Notes under the pieces: generated by a model | Told to the model about the DNA's origin: nothing | What the model saw: the letters and a program-made list of their open reading frames with translations, nothing else | Database searches by the model: none | Part shown: one piece after another, positions 55,960 through 64,000 of the stretch | Position numbering within the stretch: position 1 is the first letter of the stretch | How the letters are laid out: the number at the start of each line of letters is the position of its first letter | NCBI RefSeq assembly: GCF_017676345.1 | Contig: NZ_JAFFZM010000001.1 | Coordinates: 558,001-622,000 of the forward strand | DNA length: 64,000 bases | Direction: 5' to 3' | From: Streptomyces smyrnaeus | Lineage (GTDB): Bacteria > Actinomycetota > Actinomycetes > Streptomycetales > Streptomycetaceae | Made by a program: the position numbers and the translations under genes

Positions 55960-55984
55960 TGTTGTCCCGGTCCCGCCGCCGAGG

Positions 55985-58252
55985 TCAGCCGACGGACGCG
56001 GGGAAGCGGTCCCAGGCGCGGTGCTCGGCCAGCAGCCCGGTGATCCGCTCGAAGACGGACTGCGGGTCGTCGGCCACCACGACGCCTGCCGCGTCCTGTG
56101 GGCACCCGGCGGCGGCGAGCACATCGGCGCCGTCGCCCCAGGCGCCCAGCGCCTTGGCGTGCCGGAACGCCTCGGAGATCAGCAGCAGGACCCGCGGGTC
56201 GATGCCGCCGCTGCCGGTGTGCAGGCCCGCCTTGGCGTCCCGGGCTCCATAGGCGTCCTTGCCGGTGCCGGGCGCTCCGGCGATCAGTACGGCGTCGAAC
56301 TCGACGGAGCGGGCGTTGGCGAAGGTCCGCTGGATGACGACGGAACCGCCCCCGCCCGTCAGTTCGCCGCCGTGCGGGGCGATGACGAGCGGGACCATGC
56401 CCTGGTCGCCGATGGTGGTGCGCAGCGTGGCCAGCGCGGCCAGGTCGCTGTTCTCGTCGGCGACGATGCCGATGACGCGGCCGTCGGTCGGCCAGGTGTG
56501 GCCGAGCTGGGAGAGCGCCGGGCTGGGCTCCACCTCGGGCAGCGGGCCCGAGGGCTCGGGCGCGGGCAGTCCGAGACCGGCCGCCACTCCGGCACACAGC
56601 TCCGGGTCGATGTCGGCGAGCACCCGAAGTTGGCGTTCCTTGATGGACTGCTCGTAGCACTTGCTCAGCTCGAAGGTGTACGCGGCGATGACGTGTTCCC
56701 GCTCGACCGGGCTGAGGCTGAGGTAGAAGCGCCGTGGGTGGCTGGTGTGGTCGCTGAAGGACGCGGGGGCCGCCCGCACCTTGGACGACTGCGGAACGGT
56801 GACCGGGGCCTCCACATAGGCGCCCTCGCCGGCCCCCGCCAGGAAGGGGCAGCCGCCGTCCAGCGAGTTGGGACGGTAGGGGGCCACCCCTCGGTGCACG
56901 GCCGTCTGGTGCATGCCGTCGCGCGTCATGTCGTTGATCGGGGCGTGCGGCCGGTTGATGGGCAGCTGGGCGAAGTTGGGTCCGCCGAGGCGGGTGATCT
57001 GGGTGTCGATGTACGAGAAGAGCCGGCCGGCCAGCAGCGGGTCGTCCGTGATGTCGATGCCGGGCACCAGATGGCCGGGGTGGAAGGCGACCTGTTCGGT
57101 CTCGGCGAAGAAGTTGGAGGGGTTGGCGGTCAGCGTCATCAGCCCGATGGGCTGCACCGGCGCCCACTCCTCGGGCACGATCTTCGTCGGGTCGAGCAGA
57201 TCGATGCCCTGGAAGGTCTGCTCGGGCGTGTCGGGGAAGGTCTGGATGCCCAGTTCCCACTCCGGGAAGGCGCCCGCCTCGATGGCGTCGGCCAGGTCGC
57301 GGCGGTGGAAGTCGGGGTCCACACCGTTGGTGATCTGGGCCTCTTCCCAGGTCATCGAGTGGACGCCCAGCTTGGGCTTCCAGTGGAACTTCACCAGGGT
57401 GGTGCCGCCCTCCTCGTCGACCAGCCGGAAGGTGTGGACGCCGAAGCCCTCCATCATCCGGAACGAGCGCGGGATGCCGCGGTCGGACATGTTCCAGATG
57501 GTGTGGTGGGCGGCCTCGGTGTGCAGCGAGACGAAGTCCCAGAAGGTGTCGTGCGCGCTCTGCGCCTGCGGGATCTCCCGGTCCGGATGCGGCTTGCCGG
57601 CGTGGATGACGTCGGGGAACTTGATGGCGTCCTGGATGAAGAAGACCGGGATGTTGTTGCCGACCAGATCGAAGGTGCCCTGCCCGGTGTAGAACTTCGT
57701 CGCGAAGCCGCGGGTGTCGCGCACCGTGTCGGCGGAGCCGCGGGAGCCGAGCACGGTGGAGAACCGGACGAAGACGGGCGTCTCGACGTCCTTGCCGAGG
57801 AAGGCCGCCTTGCAGATCTTCGACGCGGTGCCGTAGCCGCGGAAGACACCGTGCGCGGCGGCGCCACGGGCGTGCACCACCCGCTCCGGGATGCGTTCGT
57901 GGTCGAAGTGGGTGATCTTCTCACGGAGATGGTGGTCCTGGAGGAGTACGGGTCCGCGCTCACCGGCCTTGAGGGAGTGGTCGGTGTCGTAGAGCCGCAG
58001 GCCCTGGGCCGTGGTCAGCCGGCTGCCCGTCTGGGCCCGCACCGCCGGGTCCACTCCCCCGGCCCCCGGCCCTGAGGTGCTTCCAGGGTGCTCGCCGGTG
58101 GCGGAGTAGACCTCGGGTCCCGACTGGTCCTGCTTGGGCGGCAGGGGCTCGCGCGGAGTGGTCGGCTGCTCGACGGGGGGCGCTTCGGGCGCGGGACGGC
58201 CGGGGATGAACGGCTCCCCTTCGTGCTGGTTCTCGTGCGTGGGGCCGGCCAT
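55985..58252 (-). CDS. katE: Large-subunit monofunctional catalase, HPII/KatE type
   Basis: 755 residues, the size of E. coli HPII. Residues 1-75 are a Pro/Gly-rich tail. The catalase core has the catalytic His127 in RVVHARG, the Asn in FDLVGNNIPVFF and the proximal haem Tyr in RLFSYIDTQITRLGG. The C-terminal flavodoxin-like domain (about 590-755, RVIGIVADENSDLAAL) is typical of large-subunit catalases. It destroys H2O2 in the cytoplasm. A sigma-B-type promoter is visible upstream. ATG 58252 is preceded by GGAGG. Confidence 0.96.
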   Translation of the reverse strand: MAGPTHENQHEGEPFIPGRPAPEAPPVEQPTTPREPLPPKQDQSGPEVYSATGEHPGSTSGPGAGGVDPAVRAQTGSRLTTAQGLRLYDTDHSLKAGERGPVLLQDHHLREKITHFDHERIPERVVHARGAAAHGVFRGYGTASKICKAAFLGKDVETPVFVRFSTVLGSRGSADTVRDTRGFATKFYTGQGTFDLVGNNIPVFFIQDAIKFPDVIHAGKPHPDREIPQAQSAHDTFWDFVSLHTEAAHHTIWNMSDRGIPRSFRMMEGFGVHTFRLVDEEGGTTLVKFHWKPKLGVHSMTWEEAQITNGVDPDFHRRDLADAIEAGAFPEWELGIQTFPDTPEQTFQGIDLLDPTKIVPEEWAPVQPIGLMTLTANPSNFFAETEQVAFHPGHLVPGIDITDDPLLAGRLFSYIDTQITRLGGPNFAQLPINRPHAPINDMTRDGMHQTAVHRGVAPYRPNSLDGGCPFLAGAGEGAYVEAPVTVPQSSKVRAAPASFSDHTSHPRRFYLSLSPVEREHVIAAYTFELSKCYEQSIKERQLRVLADIDPELCAGVAAGLGLPAPEPSGPLPEVEPSPALSQLGHTWPTDGRVIGIVADENSDLAALATLRTTIGDQGMVPLVIAPHGGELTGGGGSVVIQRTFANARSVEFDAVLIAGAPGTGKDAYGARDAKAGLHTGSGGIDPRVLLLISEAFRHAKALGAWGDGADVLAAAGCPQDAAGVVVADDPQSVFERITGLLAEHRAWDRFPASVG

Positions 58253-58293
58253 GGGAGGACCTCCAAGAGCGTGAGAGACGGACCACCGCAGGG

Positions 58294-58319
58294 GTAACCG
58301 GGCCGTCCAGCTCCGAAAC
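58294..58319 (-). promoter_or_regulatory. Sigma-B-type stress promoter of katE
   Basis: On the minus strand GTTT (58319-58316), a 16-bp spacer, then GGTTAC (58299-58294), one base away from the Streptomyces sigma-B -10 consensus GGGTAC/T. It lies about 42 nt upstream of the katE start. Confidence 0.5.
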
Positions 58320-58412
58320 GGGAGGAGTCGGAAGTAACCGCTGATGCCACAGGGCGCCGACCGCCGGCCGGTGGCGGGCCGTCACCGGCCGGCCCCCGGA
58401 CATGTCACCCCG

Positions 58413-59366
58413 TCAGTCCGCCTCCGGCAGGCGCACCTCCAGCACCCCGTCGTCCCGCACCCGCGTCTCGAAGCTGGGCTGCGGCGCCGTGGCCGGGCCG
58501 CGGACGTTCCAGCCGTCCGAGAGCCGGAAGGTGCTGCCGTGCCACGGACAGGTGACACAGCCTTCGGCCACCGTCCCCTGCGACAGCGGCCCCGACTGGT
58601 GGCTGCACCGGTCGGCCAGCACCCGCACCCCGCCGGAGGGCTCGCGGTAGACCAGCAGCTTGACCTCGCCCAGCGAAGCGCTCGCCGCCTGGCCGACCGG
58701 AAAACCGTCCACCTTGCCCACCGGGTGCCAGCCCGGCTCCACCAGGTGCTGCACCGGTTCGGCCTTGTTGGGGCCCACCGCCTGCCGGTAGGCCAGATGC
58801 CCGCCGATCAGCCCACCGAGTCCGGCGGCGGTCAGCCCGCCGAAACCCAGCAGCCGTCCCCGGCACTCGCGGCCGCGCATCCGGGCCGCCAGCGAGGCCG
58901 CGTACAGCCCCAGTGCGGCGGAGTTGGCCAGCGCGTGGACGAGACCGGTGCGCAGCTGCGGCTTGTGCAGCTCGGCCCAGTCGGCGGCGCCCGTCCAGGC
59001 GGCCGGGAGCGCGGCCACCATCCCGGTGCCGATCAGCACCCGGCTGGCGCGGCGTGTGCCGGGCAGCAGGTCGAGCACCCCCGCCGACATCCAGGCGCCG
59101 ATGGGCAGCTGCACCAGTGCGGGGTGCAGCGGGTGGCCGAGCCATCGGCCGTGCAGTACGTCGCGCAGTCCGCCCAGCGGGAGCTTCTTGACGGCGTTCT
59201 GCAGCGGGCTGATCGCCGGATCGAGAGCGGTGGCCCTGCCCAGCGCGTCGAGCGGCCCGGCGAGGGGCAGCCGGTCCAGGCCGTTCTCCACGGCGCGAAC
59301 GGCCGGAGGGAGCTTCTCCTGCTCGTCGCTCACCGGATTTTCGTTACTCAGCGCTTCGGAGGACAT
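58413..59366 (-). CDS. DUF2231 membrane domain fused to a Rieske 2Fe-2S domain
   Basis: 317 residues. Residues about 60-195 form a DUF2231-type four-helix membrane region (GHPLHPALVQLPIGAWMSAGVLDLLPG, with conserved His). A C-terminal Rieske domain (about 215-317) has the cluster ligands in CSHQSGPL and CPWHGSTF (Cys-x-His and Cys-x2-His). This should be a membrane-linked redox protein, possibly exchanging electrons with the nearby orphan cytochrome b. ATG 59366 has GGAG 5 nt upstream. It faces away from the CBS gene. Confidence 0.9.
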   Translation of the reverse strand: MSSEALSNENPVSDEQEKLPPAVRAVENGLDRLPLAGPLDALGRATALDPAISPLQNAVKKLPLGGLRDVLHGRWLGHPLHPALVQLPIGAWMSAGVLDLLPGTRRASRVLIGTGMVAALPAAWTGAADWAELHKPQLRTGLVHALANSAALGLYAASLAARMRGRECRGRLLGFGGLTAAGLGGLIGGHLAYRQAVGPNKAEPVQHLVEPGWHPVGKVDGFPVGQAASASLGEVKLLVYREPSGGVRVLADRCSHQSGPLSQGTVAEGCVTCPWHGSTFRLSDGWNVRGPATAPQPSFETRVRDDGVLEVRLPEAD

Positions 59367-59466
59367 ACCGCTCCGGTTGCCACACCTGGCCGCGGACAAA
59401 CGGTCTGCGGCGCGCACCACTCCGTCAGCCGCCGGTCCGACACGCCCTTGGCCGGGCCCGCCCCCT

Positions 59467-59492
59467 GTTTCGGCGCCGCACCCCGGGGGGAC
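59467..59492 (+). promoter_or_regulatory. Candidate sigma-B-type promoter of the CBS gene
   Basis: GTTT (59467-59470), 16-bp spacer, GGGGAC (59487-59492), one base from GGGTAC. It lies 34 bp upstream of the ATG at 59527. The arrangement matches that upstream of katE. Confidence 0.35.
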
Positions 59493-59526
59493 CCGGCTGA
59501 GGTCCACTGAGCAGAGAGGAGTCGAG

Positions 59527-59943
59527 ATGACTACGGCACGCGACATCATGACCCCGGGCGCCGACTGTGTGCAGTCCGACCAGACAGCGGCGGACGCGGC
59601 GGAACTGATGACCGAGCTGGGCGTGGGCGCGCTGCCCATCTGCGGGAAGGACAACAAGCTCAAGGGCGTCGTCACCGACCGCGATCTGGTGGTCAAGGTG
59701 CTGGGGCCCGGCCGCGACCCGGCCACCTTCCCCGCCGGCAGCCTGAACCAGGCGGAGGCCGTCACCATCGGCGCCGACGACAGCGCCGAGGAGATCCTGG
59801 AGACCATGTCGCAGCACAAGGTGCGGCGTCTCCCGGTGATCGACGGCGATCAGCTCGTCGGGATGGTCGCGGTCGCCGATGTCGCCCGCTCCCTTCCGCA
59901 CACGGACACGGGCCGGCTGGTGGACGCCCTCTCGGAGGACTGA
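59527..59943 (+). CDS. Two-CBS-domain protein
   Basis: 138 residues. Two CBS domains (about 7-60 and 75-130): ARDIMTPGADCVQSDQTAADAAELM and VGALPICGKDNKLKGVVTDRDLV, then EAVTIGADDSAEEILETM and VRRLPVIDGDQLVGMVAVADVA. Such stand-alone CBS pairs bind adenosine nucleotides and act as energy or stress switches. ATG 59527 follows GAGAGGAG. A sigma-B-like promoter lies before it and a hairpin after it. Confidence 0.92.
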   Translation: MTTARDIMTPGADCVQSDQTAADAAELMTELGVGALPICGKDNKLKGVVTDRDLVVKVLGPGRDPATFPAGSLNQAEAVTIGADDSAEEILETMSQHKVRRLPVIDGDQLVGMVAVADVARSLPHTDTGRLVDALSED

Positions 59944-59988
59944 GCGGGCAGCACTCGCCGCGGCCGCTCGGCACCCCCGGGCTCCTCC

Positions 59989-60013
59989 CCCGCGGGCCGC
60001 CCCGGCCCGCGGG
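59989..60013 (+). terminator. Hairpin terminator after the CBS gene
   Basis: Perfect 10-bp arms (59989-59998 and 60004-60013), 5-nt loop, 45 bp after the CBS stop. Confidence 0.55.
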
Positions 60014-60147
60014 TTCGGGCTGTCCGGATCCGGTGGGCCGCCGTTGGTGTGCCACGGCGGGGGCGTACGAGGCAACGGGCAACCTGGGAAGTTTGCCCCC
60101 GGGGCGGCGGGGCACTGAGGTATGCGGTCTTCAAGGAGGGCGACCGC

Positions 60148-61845
60148 ATGACACACTCTCGGGCCCGTGCCGCCCGGCGGGCCGCGCTGCGCAAGGCCGC
60201 CGAGCGCGGCTTCGAGGCCGCGGAACAAAGACTGCCCGTGGCGGCGGGCGGCAAGGCACTGCTGCGCAAGGCGTTCCCCGAGCACTGGTCCTTCCTGCTC
60301 GGGGAACTGGCTCTCTACAGCTTTGTGGTGCTGTTGCTGACGGGGGTCTATCTCACCCTCTTCTTCGACGCGAACATGACCGAGATCCGCTATCACGGCG
60401 CCTACCGGCCGCTGCGCGGCGAGCTGATGTCGGCGGCGTACGCGTCGACGTTGAAGATCAGTTTCGAGGTGCGGGGCGGACTGCTGGTCCGTCAGGTCCA
60501 CCACTGGGCCGCGCTGATCTTCGTGGGCGCCATCGGGCTGCACATGCTGCGGATCTTCTTCACCGGGGCCTTCCGCAAGCCCCGGGACGTCAACTGGGTG
60601 ATCGGGCTGACGCTCTTCGTCCTGGCGCTCGCCGAGGGCTTCTCCGGCTATTCGCTCCCCGACGACCTGCTCTCGGGCACGGGACTGCGCATCGCGGAGG
60701 GCATCATGCTCTCCATCCCCGTGGTGGGTACGTACATCGCGCTGTTCGTCTTCGGCGGTCAGTATCCCGGGCACGAGATCATCGACCGGCTCTATCCGCT
60801 GCACATCCTGCTGATCCCGGGGCTGCTGGTCGGGCTGATCGTGGTCCACCTCATCCTCGTCGTCGTCCTCAAGCACACGCACTGGAGCGGACCGGGGAGA
60901 ACCGACAAGAACGTGGTCGGGCATGCGATGGTGCCGCAGTTCGCCGCCCGTTCGACGGGGCTGTTCTTCATGGTCGCGGGGGTGCTGGCCCTCCTGGGCG
61001 CGGTGGCGCAGATCAACCCGGTCTGGAACTACGGGCCCTACAAGACCCACCAGGTCTCGACCGCCGCGCAACCGGACTGGTACGTCGGCTTCTTGGAGGG
61101 ATCGCTGCGGCTGATGCCGCCGTTCGAGACGACGCTGTTCGGGCACACCGTGATGTGGAACGTGCTGGTGCCCGCCGTCATCCTGCCCGCGCTGCTGTTC
61201 CTGGTGCTGTACATGTATCCGTTCTTCGAGCGGTGGATCACCGGCGGGGACGAGACACCGCATGTGTGCGACCGGCCCAGGAACCGCCCCGTGCGCACCG
61301 CGCTGGGCGTCGCCGGAATCACCTTCTACGGTGTTCTGCTCATGGCCGGCGGCAACGACGTCCTCGCCTTCACCTTCGACATCTCCTTGAACGGGCTGAC
61401 GTGGGCGTTCCGCGCGCTGCTCGTGGTGGGCCCGCCGCTGGCGTACCTGCTGACGAAACGGCTGTGCCTGTCCTTGCAGCAGCGGGACGCCGAACGCGTC
61501 ATCGAGGGCGAGGAGACCAGCCATGTGCGGCAGTCGGTGGAAGGCACCTTCAGCGCCGATCACGAACCGCTGCCCCAGGGGGAGAAGTTCCGGCTGGCGG
61601 CCCAGCGCTTCCCGCCTCCGCTGGAGGTGGACGCGGCGGCGAGCCGCCCCGCCCGGCTGCGGGCCGCACTCAGCCGGTGGTACTACGCGGATTCACCGGC
61701 CCGGCAGTGGCGGACCATCGACCACCAGCGCCAGCGCGCCCAGACCGCGGTCTCCGGGCTGCGGGCCGAGCAGCGCGAGGGCCGCTCGGTCAGCGATCGG
61801 TCTGCGCGTACTGGAAAACGAAGCCGAACACTCCGGCGCCGGTGA
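60148..61845 (+). CDS. Orphan cytochrome b subunit (QcrB-type) of a bc complex
   Basis: 565 residues, about 8 membrane helices and a long actinobacterial C-terminal tail. Haem-ligating His residues are seen in RQVHHWAALIFVGAIGLHML and in PLHILLIPGLLVGLIVVHLILVVV. The family quinol-site segment appears as GYSLPDDLLSGTGLRI. It is the quinol-oxidising subunit of a cytochrome bc complex, but qcrA and qcrC do not accompany it. ATG 60148 has AAGGAGG about 7 nt upstream. Its last 56 bp overlap, tail to tail, the oxidase subunit IV gene. Confidence 0.9.
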   Translation: MTHSRARAARRAALRKAAERGFEAAEQRLPVAAGGKALLRKAFPEHWSFLLGELALYSFVVLLLTGVYLTLFFDANMTEIRYHGAYRPLRGELMSAAYASTLKISFEVRGGLLVRQVHHWAALIFVGAIGLHMLRIFFTGAFRKPRDVNWVIGLTLFVLALAEGFSGYSLPDDLLSGTGLRIAEGIMLSIPVVGTYIALFVFGGQYPGHEIIDRLYPLHILLIPGLLVGLIVVHLILVVVLKHTHWSGPGRTDKNVVGHAMVPQFAARSTGLFFMVAGVLALLGAVAQINPVWNYGPYKTHQVSTAAQPDWYVGFLEGSLRLMPPFETTLFGHTVMWNVLVPAVILPALLFLVLYMYPFFERWITGGDETPHVCDRPRNRPVRTALGVAGITFYGVLLMAGGNDVLAFTFDISLNGLTWAFRALLVVGPPLAYLLTKRLCLSLQQRDAERVIEGEETSHVRQSVEGTFSADHEPLPQGEKFRLAAQRFPPPLEVDAAASRPARLRAALSRWYYADSPARQWRTIDHQRQRAQTAVSGLRAEQREGRSVSDRSARTGKRSRTLRRR

Positions 61846-62179
61846 CACCGGCACCGATCAGGGCCAGCCACAGCCCGAAGACGGTGCCGGTGCCCAGCAC
61901 CGCCACGCCCAGCGCGGTCAGCACCGGGTAGGGGCTGCCGGCCGGGAAGAAGCCCATCGGCCCGCCGCGTTCGTGGATCTCCCCGTTCCTGCGGTCCTCG
62001 GGCCGGACACCGCGGCGCTTGTGCTGCACCGCGAGGAAGAACGAGACCAGCGAGGCCATCAGGCAGGCGATCAGCACGGCGGCGGTGCCCGCCGGGTCGT
62101 CGCCGTAGAGCGCGTAGGGAATGGTGACGCAGGCGAAGAAGAGTGCGACGCCCGCGAAGAGGGTGGCTTCGAGCTTCAT
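61790..62179 (-). CDS. ctaF: Cytochrome c oxidase subunit IV (CtaF), actinobacterial
   Basis: 129 residues. Four membrane helices in two pairs with a charged loop ([22 protein letters not shown]) between them; starts [24 protein letters not shown], typical of actinobacterial CtaF. It is a small structural subunit of the aa3 oxidase. ATG 62179 overlaps the subunit I stop (ATGA). Its 3' end overlaps the convergent cytochrome b gene by 56 bp. Confidence 0.93.
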   Translation of the reverse strand: MKLEATLFAGVALFFACVTIPYALYGDDPAGTAAVLIACLMASLVSFFLAVQHKRRGVRPEDRRNGEIHERGGPMGFFPAGSPYPVLTALGVAVLGTGTVFGLWLALIGAGVTGAGVFGFVFQYAQTDR

Positions 62180-63894
62180 GAGGGCAGCCTCTTGGTCGGT
62201 GTGTTCTTGGAGGCGGGATCCTGCAGGCCGGGCGTTGCGGAGGTGGGTGGTCCGGCGTCGGCGTCGGGGCGCACTCCTGGGCTCTCCGGGGCGTCCGGGG
62301 CCACGATCGCCACGTCCTCCTGTGCCTCGGGGTGGTGCAGCCAGAAGGCCGGCGAGTCGGAGCGGATGTTGGGCAGTGCGACGAAGTTGTGCCGGGGCGG
62401 CGGGCAGGAGGTGGCCCACTCCAGGGAGCGCCCGAAGCCCCAGGGGTCGTGCTCGGTGACCTTCTCGGCGTGCGTCGTCGTCCACCAGACGTTGTAGAGG
62501 AAGACCAGGGTGGAGACGCCGAGGGTGAACGCGCCGATCGAGGAGACGGTGTTGAGCACGGTGAAGCCGTCGGCGGGCAGATAGTCGGCGTACCGGCGGG
62601 GCATGCCCTCGGCTCCGAGCCAGTGCTGCACCAGAAACGTGACCTGGAAGCCGACGAGCGTCAGCCAGAAGTGCACCTTGCCCAGGCGTTCGCCCAGCAT
62701 CCGCCCGGTCAGCTTCGGCCACCAGAAGTAGAAGCCGCCGAACATGGCGAAGACGACCGTGCCGAAGAGGACGTAGTGCAGATGCGCCACGATGAAGTAG
62801 CTGTCGGTGGCGTGGAAGTCCAGCGGCGGGGAGGCGATCAGCACACCGCTGAGCCCGCCGAGGAGGAAGGTGACGAGGAATCCGATGGCCCACAGCATCG
62901 GCGTCTCGAAACTGAGCGAGCCCTTCCACATGGTGCCGATCCAGTTGAAGAACTTCACCCCTGTCGGCACGGCGATCAGGAAGGACATCAGGGAGAAGAA
63001 CGGCAGCAGCACGGCCCCGGTGGCGAACATGTGGTGTGCCCACACCACGGCGGAGAGCATGGTGATGGTGGCCGTGGCGCCGACCAGCCCGATGTAGCCG
63101 AACAGCGGTTTGCGGCTGAAGACCGGCAGGATCTCGCTGACGATGCCGAAGAACGGCAGCGCGACGATGTAGACCTCCGGATGCCCGAAGAACCAGAACA
63201 GGTGCTGCCACAGGATCGCCCCGCCGTTGGACGGGTCGAAGATGTGGCTGCCGAACTTCCGGTCCGCCTCCAGCGCCAGCAGCGCCGCCGACAGCACGGG
63301 GAAGGCGAACAGCGCCAGGATCGAGGTGAACAGCACGTTCCAGGTGAACAGCGGCATCCGGAACATCGTCATCCCCGGGGCGCGCAGGCAGATGATGGTG
63401 GTGATGAAGTTGACCGCCCCGAGGATGGTGCTCAGTCCGGCCACGGACAGCCCCATGGTCCACAGGTCACCGCCGGTACTGGGGCTGTACTTCGGCCCGT
63501 TGAGCGGCGCGTAGGCGAACCAGCCGAAGTCCGCGGCGCCGTTGGGCGTCAGGAATCCGCCGATCACCATGAGGCCGCCGAACAGATAGACCCAGTAGGT
63601 GAAGGCGTTGAGCCGCGGGAAGGCCACATCGGGCGCACCGATCTGCAGCGGCATGATGGCGTTGGCGAACCCGGCGAACAGCGGCGTGGCGAACAGCAGC
63701 ATCATGATGGTGCCGTGCACCGTGAACAACTGGTTGTACTGCTCCTGGGAGACGACCTGCATCCCGGGGTGGGCCAGCTCGGCCCGCATCACCATGGCCA
63801 TCGCGCCCGCGGCGAGGAAGAAGCAGAAGGACGTGACGAGATACAGGTTGCCGATCACCTTGTGGTCGGTCGTCGTCAACCACCGCAGCACCAT
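62176..63894 (-). CDS. ctaD: Cytochrome c oxidase subunit I (CtaD)
   Basis: 572 residues, 12 membrane helices. Haem-copper oxidase motifs: [12 protein letters not shown] (haem a His), [15 protein letters not shown] (CuB His and cross-linked Tyr), [10 protein letters not shown] (CuB His pair) and [15 protein letters not shown] (haem a3 and a ligands). It reduces O2 to water and pumps protons. ATG 63894 has GGAGG 5 nt upstream; a GTG at 63993 would add a 33-residue basic, unconserved extension. Subunit II is not in the window and may lie upstream of base 64000; subunit III (ctaE) does not follow ctaF here. It looks like a second oxidase locus. Confidence 0.96.
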   Translation of the reverse strand: MVLRWLTTTDHKVIGNLYLVTSFCFFLAAGAMAMVMRAELAHPGMQVVSQEQYNQLFTVHGTIMMLLFATPLFAGFANAIMPLQIGAPDVAFPRLNAFTYWVYLFGGLMVIGGFLTPNGAADFGWFAYAPLNGPKYSPSTGGDLWTMGLSVAGLSTILGAVNFITTIICLRAPGMTMFRMPLFTWNVLFTSILALFAFPVLSAALLALEADRKFGSHIFDPSNGGAILWQHLFWFFGHPEVYIVALPFFGIVSEILPVFSRKPLFGYIGLVGATATITMLSAVVWAHHMFATGAVLLPFFSLMSFLIAVPTGVKFFNWIGTMWKGSLSFETPMLWAIGFLVTFLLGGLSGVLIASPPLDFHATDSYFIVAHLHYVLFGTVVFAMFGGFYFWWPKLTGRMLGERLGKVHFWLTLVGFQVTFLVQHWLGAEGMPRRYADYLPADGFTVLNTVSSIGAFTLGVSTLVFLYNVWWTTTHAEKVTEHDPWGFGRSLEWATSCPPPRHNFVALPNIRSDSPAFWLHHPEAQEDVAIVAPDAPESPGVRPDADAGPPTSATPGLQDPASKNTPTKRLPS

Positions 63895-64000
63895 GCCGCC
63901 TCCGTGATTTGGCCGAACAGTGTGGCCGGCCCGTCGGCTCGTCCGCCGGGCCCTCGCCGTGGTCGCGCGTCGCCGTGCCGGGGGGAAGGTCACGGGGGCC

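Overview
This is high-GC actinobacterial DNA, most likely from a Streptomyces or close relative. The evidence is pervasive G/C at third codon positions, translationally coupled ATGA/GTGA junctions, actinobacterial gene sets (Ku with a SAP-like tail, SpoIIE/STAS/RsbW switching proteins, WXG100/mycosin genes, actinobacterial-type [NiFe] hydrogenase, SPW-repeat protein). I see no rRNA, tRNA, CRISPR array, insertion sequence or phage gene. Assignment to genus is inference.

Layout. 1-5.9 kb: the 3' end of endonuclease V, then a tightly coupled methylmalonyl-CoA mutase operon (mutA, mutB, GTPase chaperone meaB) closed by a strong hairpin. 6.1-9.2 kb: a GntP-type and an APC-type permease. 9.5-11.6 kb: a membrane protein coupled to a mycosin (MycP) protease. 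11.6-15.8 kb: CapA-like lipoprotein, a polyprenyl synthetase and the DNA-repair protein Ku. 15.9-21.1 kb: a three-subunit membrane-bound formate dehydrogenase (Cys in place of Sec, no Tat signal). 21.1-25.5 kb: VOC protein, anti-sigma kinase, STAS antagonist, SpoIIE phosphatase and a metallophosphoesterase. 25.5-28.0 kb: a two-gene ABC exporter.

28.3-44.2 kb is a type VII secretion-like locus. A beta-propeller/fibronectin-III membrane protein, MoxR ATPase, DUF58 protein, transglutaminase-fold membrane protein and kinase-fold membrane protein are coupled end to end. They are followed by a 671-residue protein with an N-terminal WGG motif, a WXG100 protein, a 1466-residue FHA/FtsK (EssC/EccC-like) ATPase and a convergent second WXG100 gene. 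The transglutaminase-fold and kinase-fold proteins have lost key catalytic residues, so this looks like an envelope machine with two pseudoenzymes. No eccB, eccD or eccE is in the window.

44.4-64 kb is an energy and stress region. It holds an SPW membrane protein behind a Crp/Rex-like palindrome, a YihY/BrkB protein, and an eight-gene minus-strand operon for a group 1h-type (atmospheric H2) hydrogenase. After these come a second hemerythrin, a HemK2-type methyltransferase, a CDGSH protein, an SDR dehydrogenase, a large catalase, a DUF2231-Rieske fusion, a CBS protein, an orphan cytochrome b, and cytochrome oxidase subunits IV and I. Read together, the formate dehydrogenase, hydrogenase and alternative respiratory genes suggest electron input from formate and H2 during slow growth or stress; this is inference from gene content.
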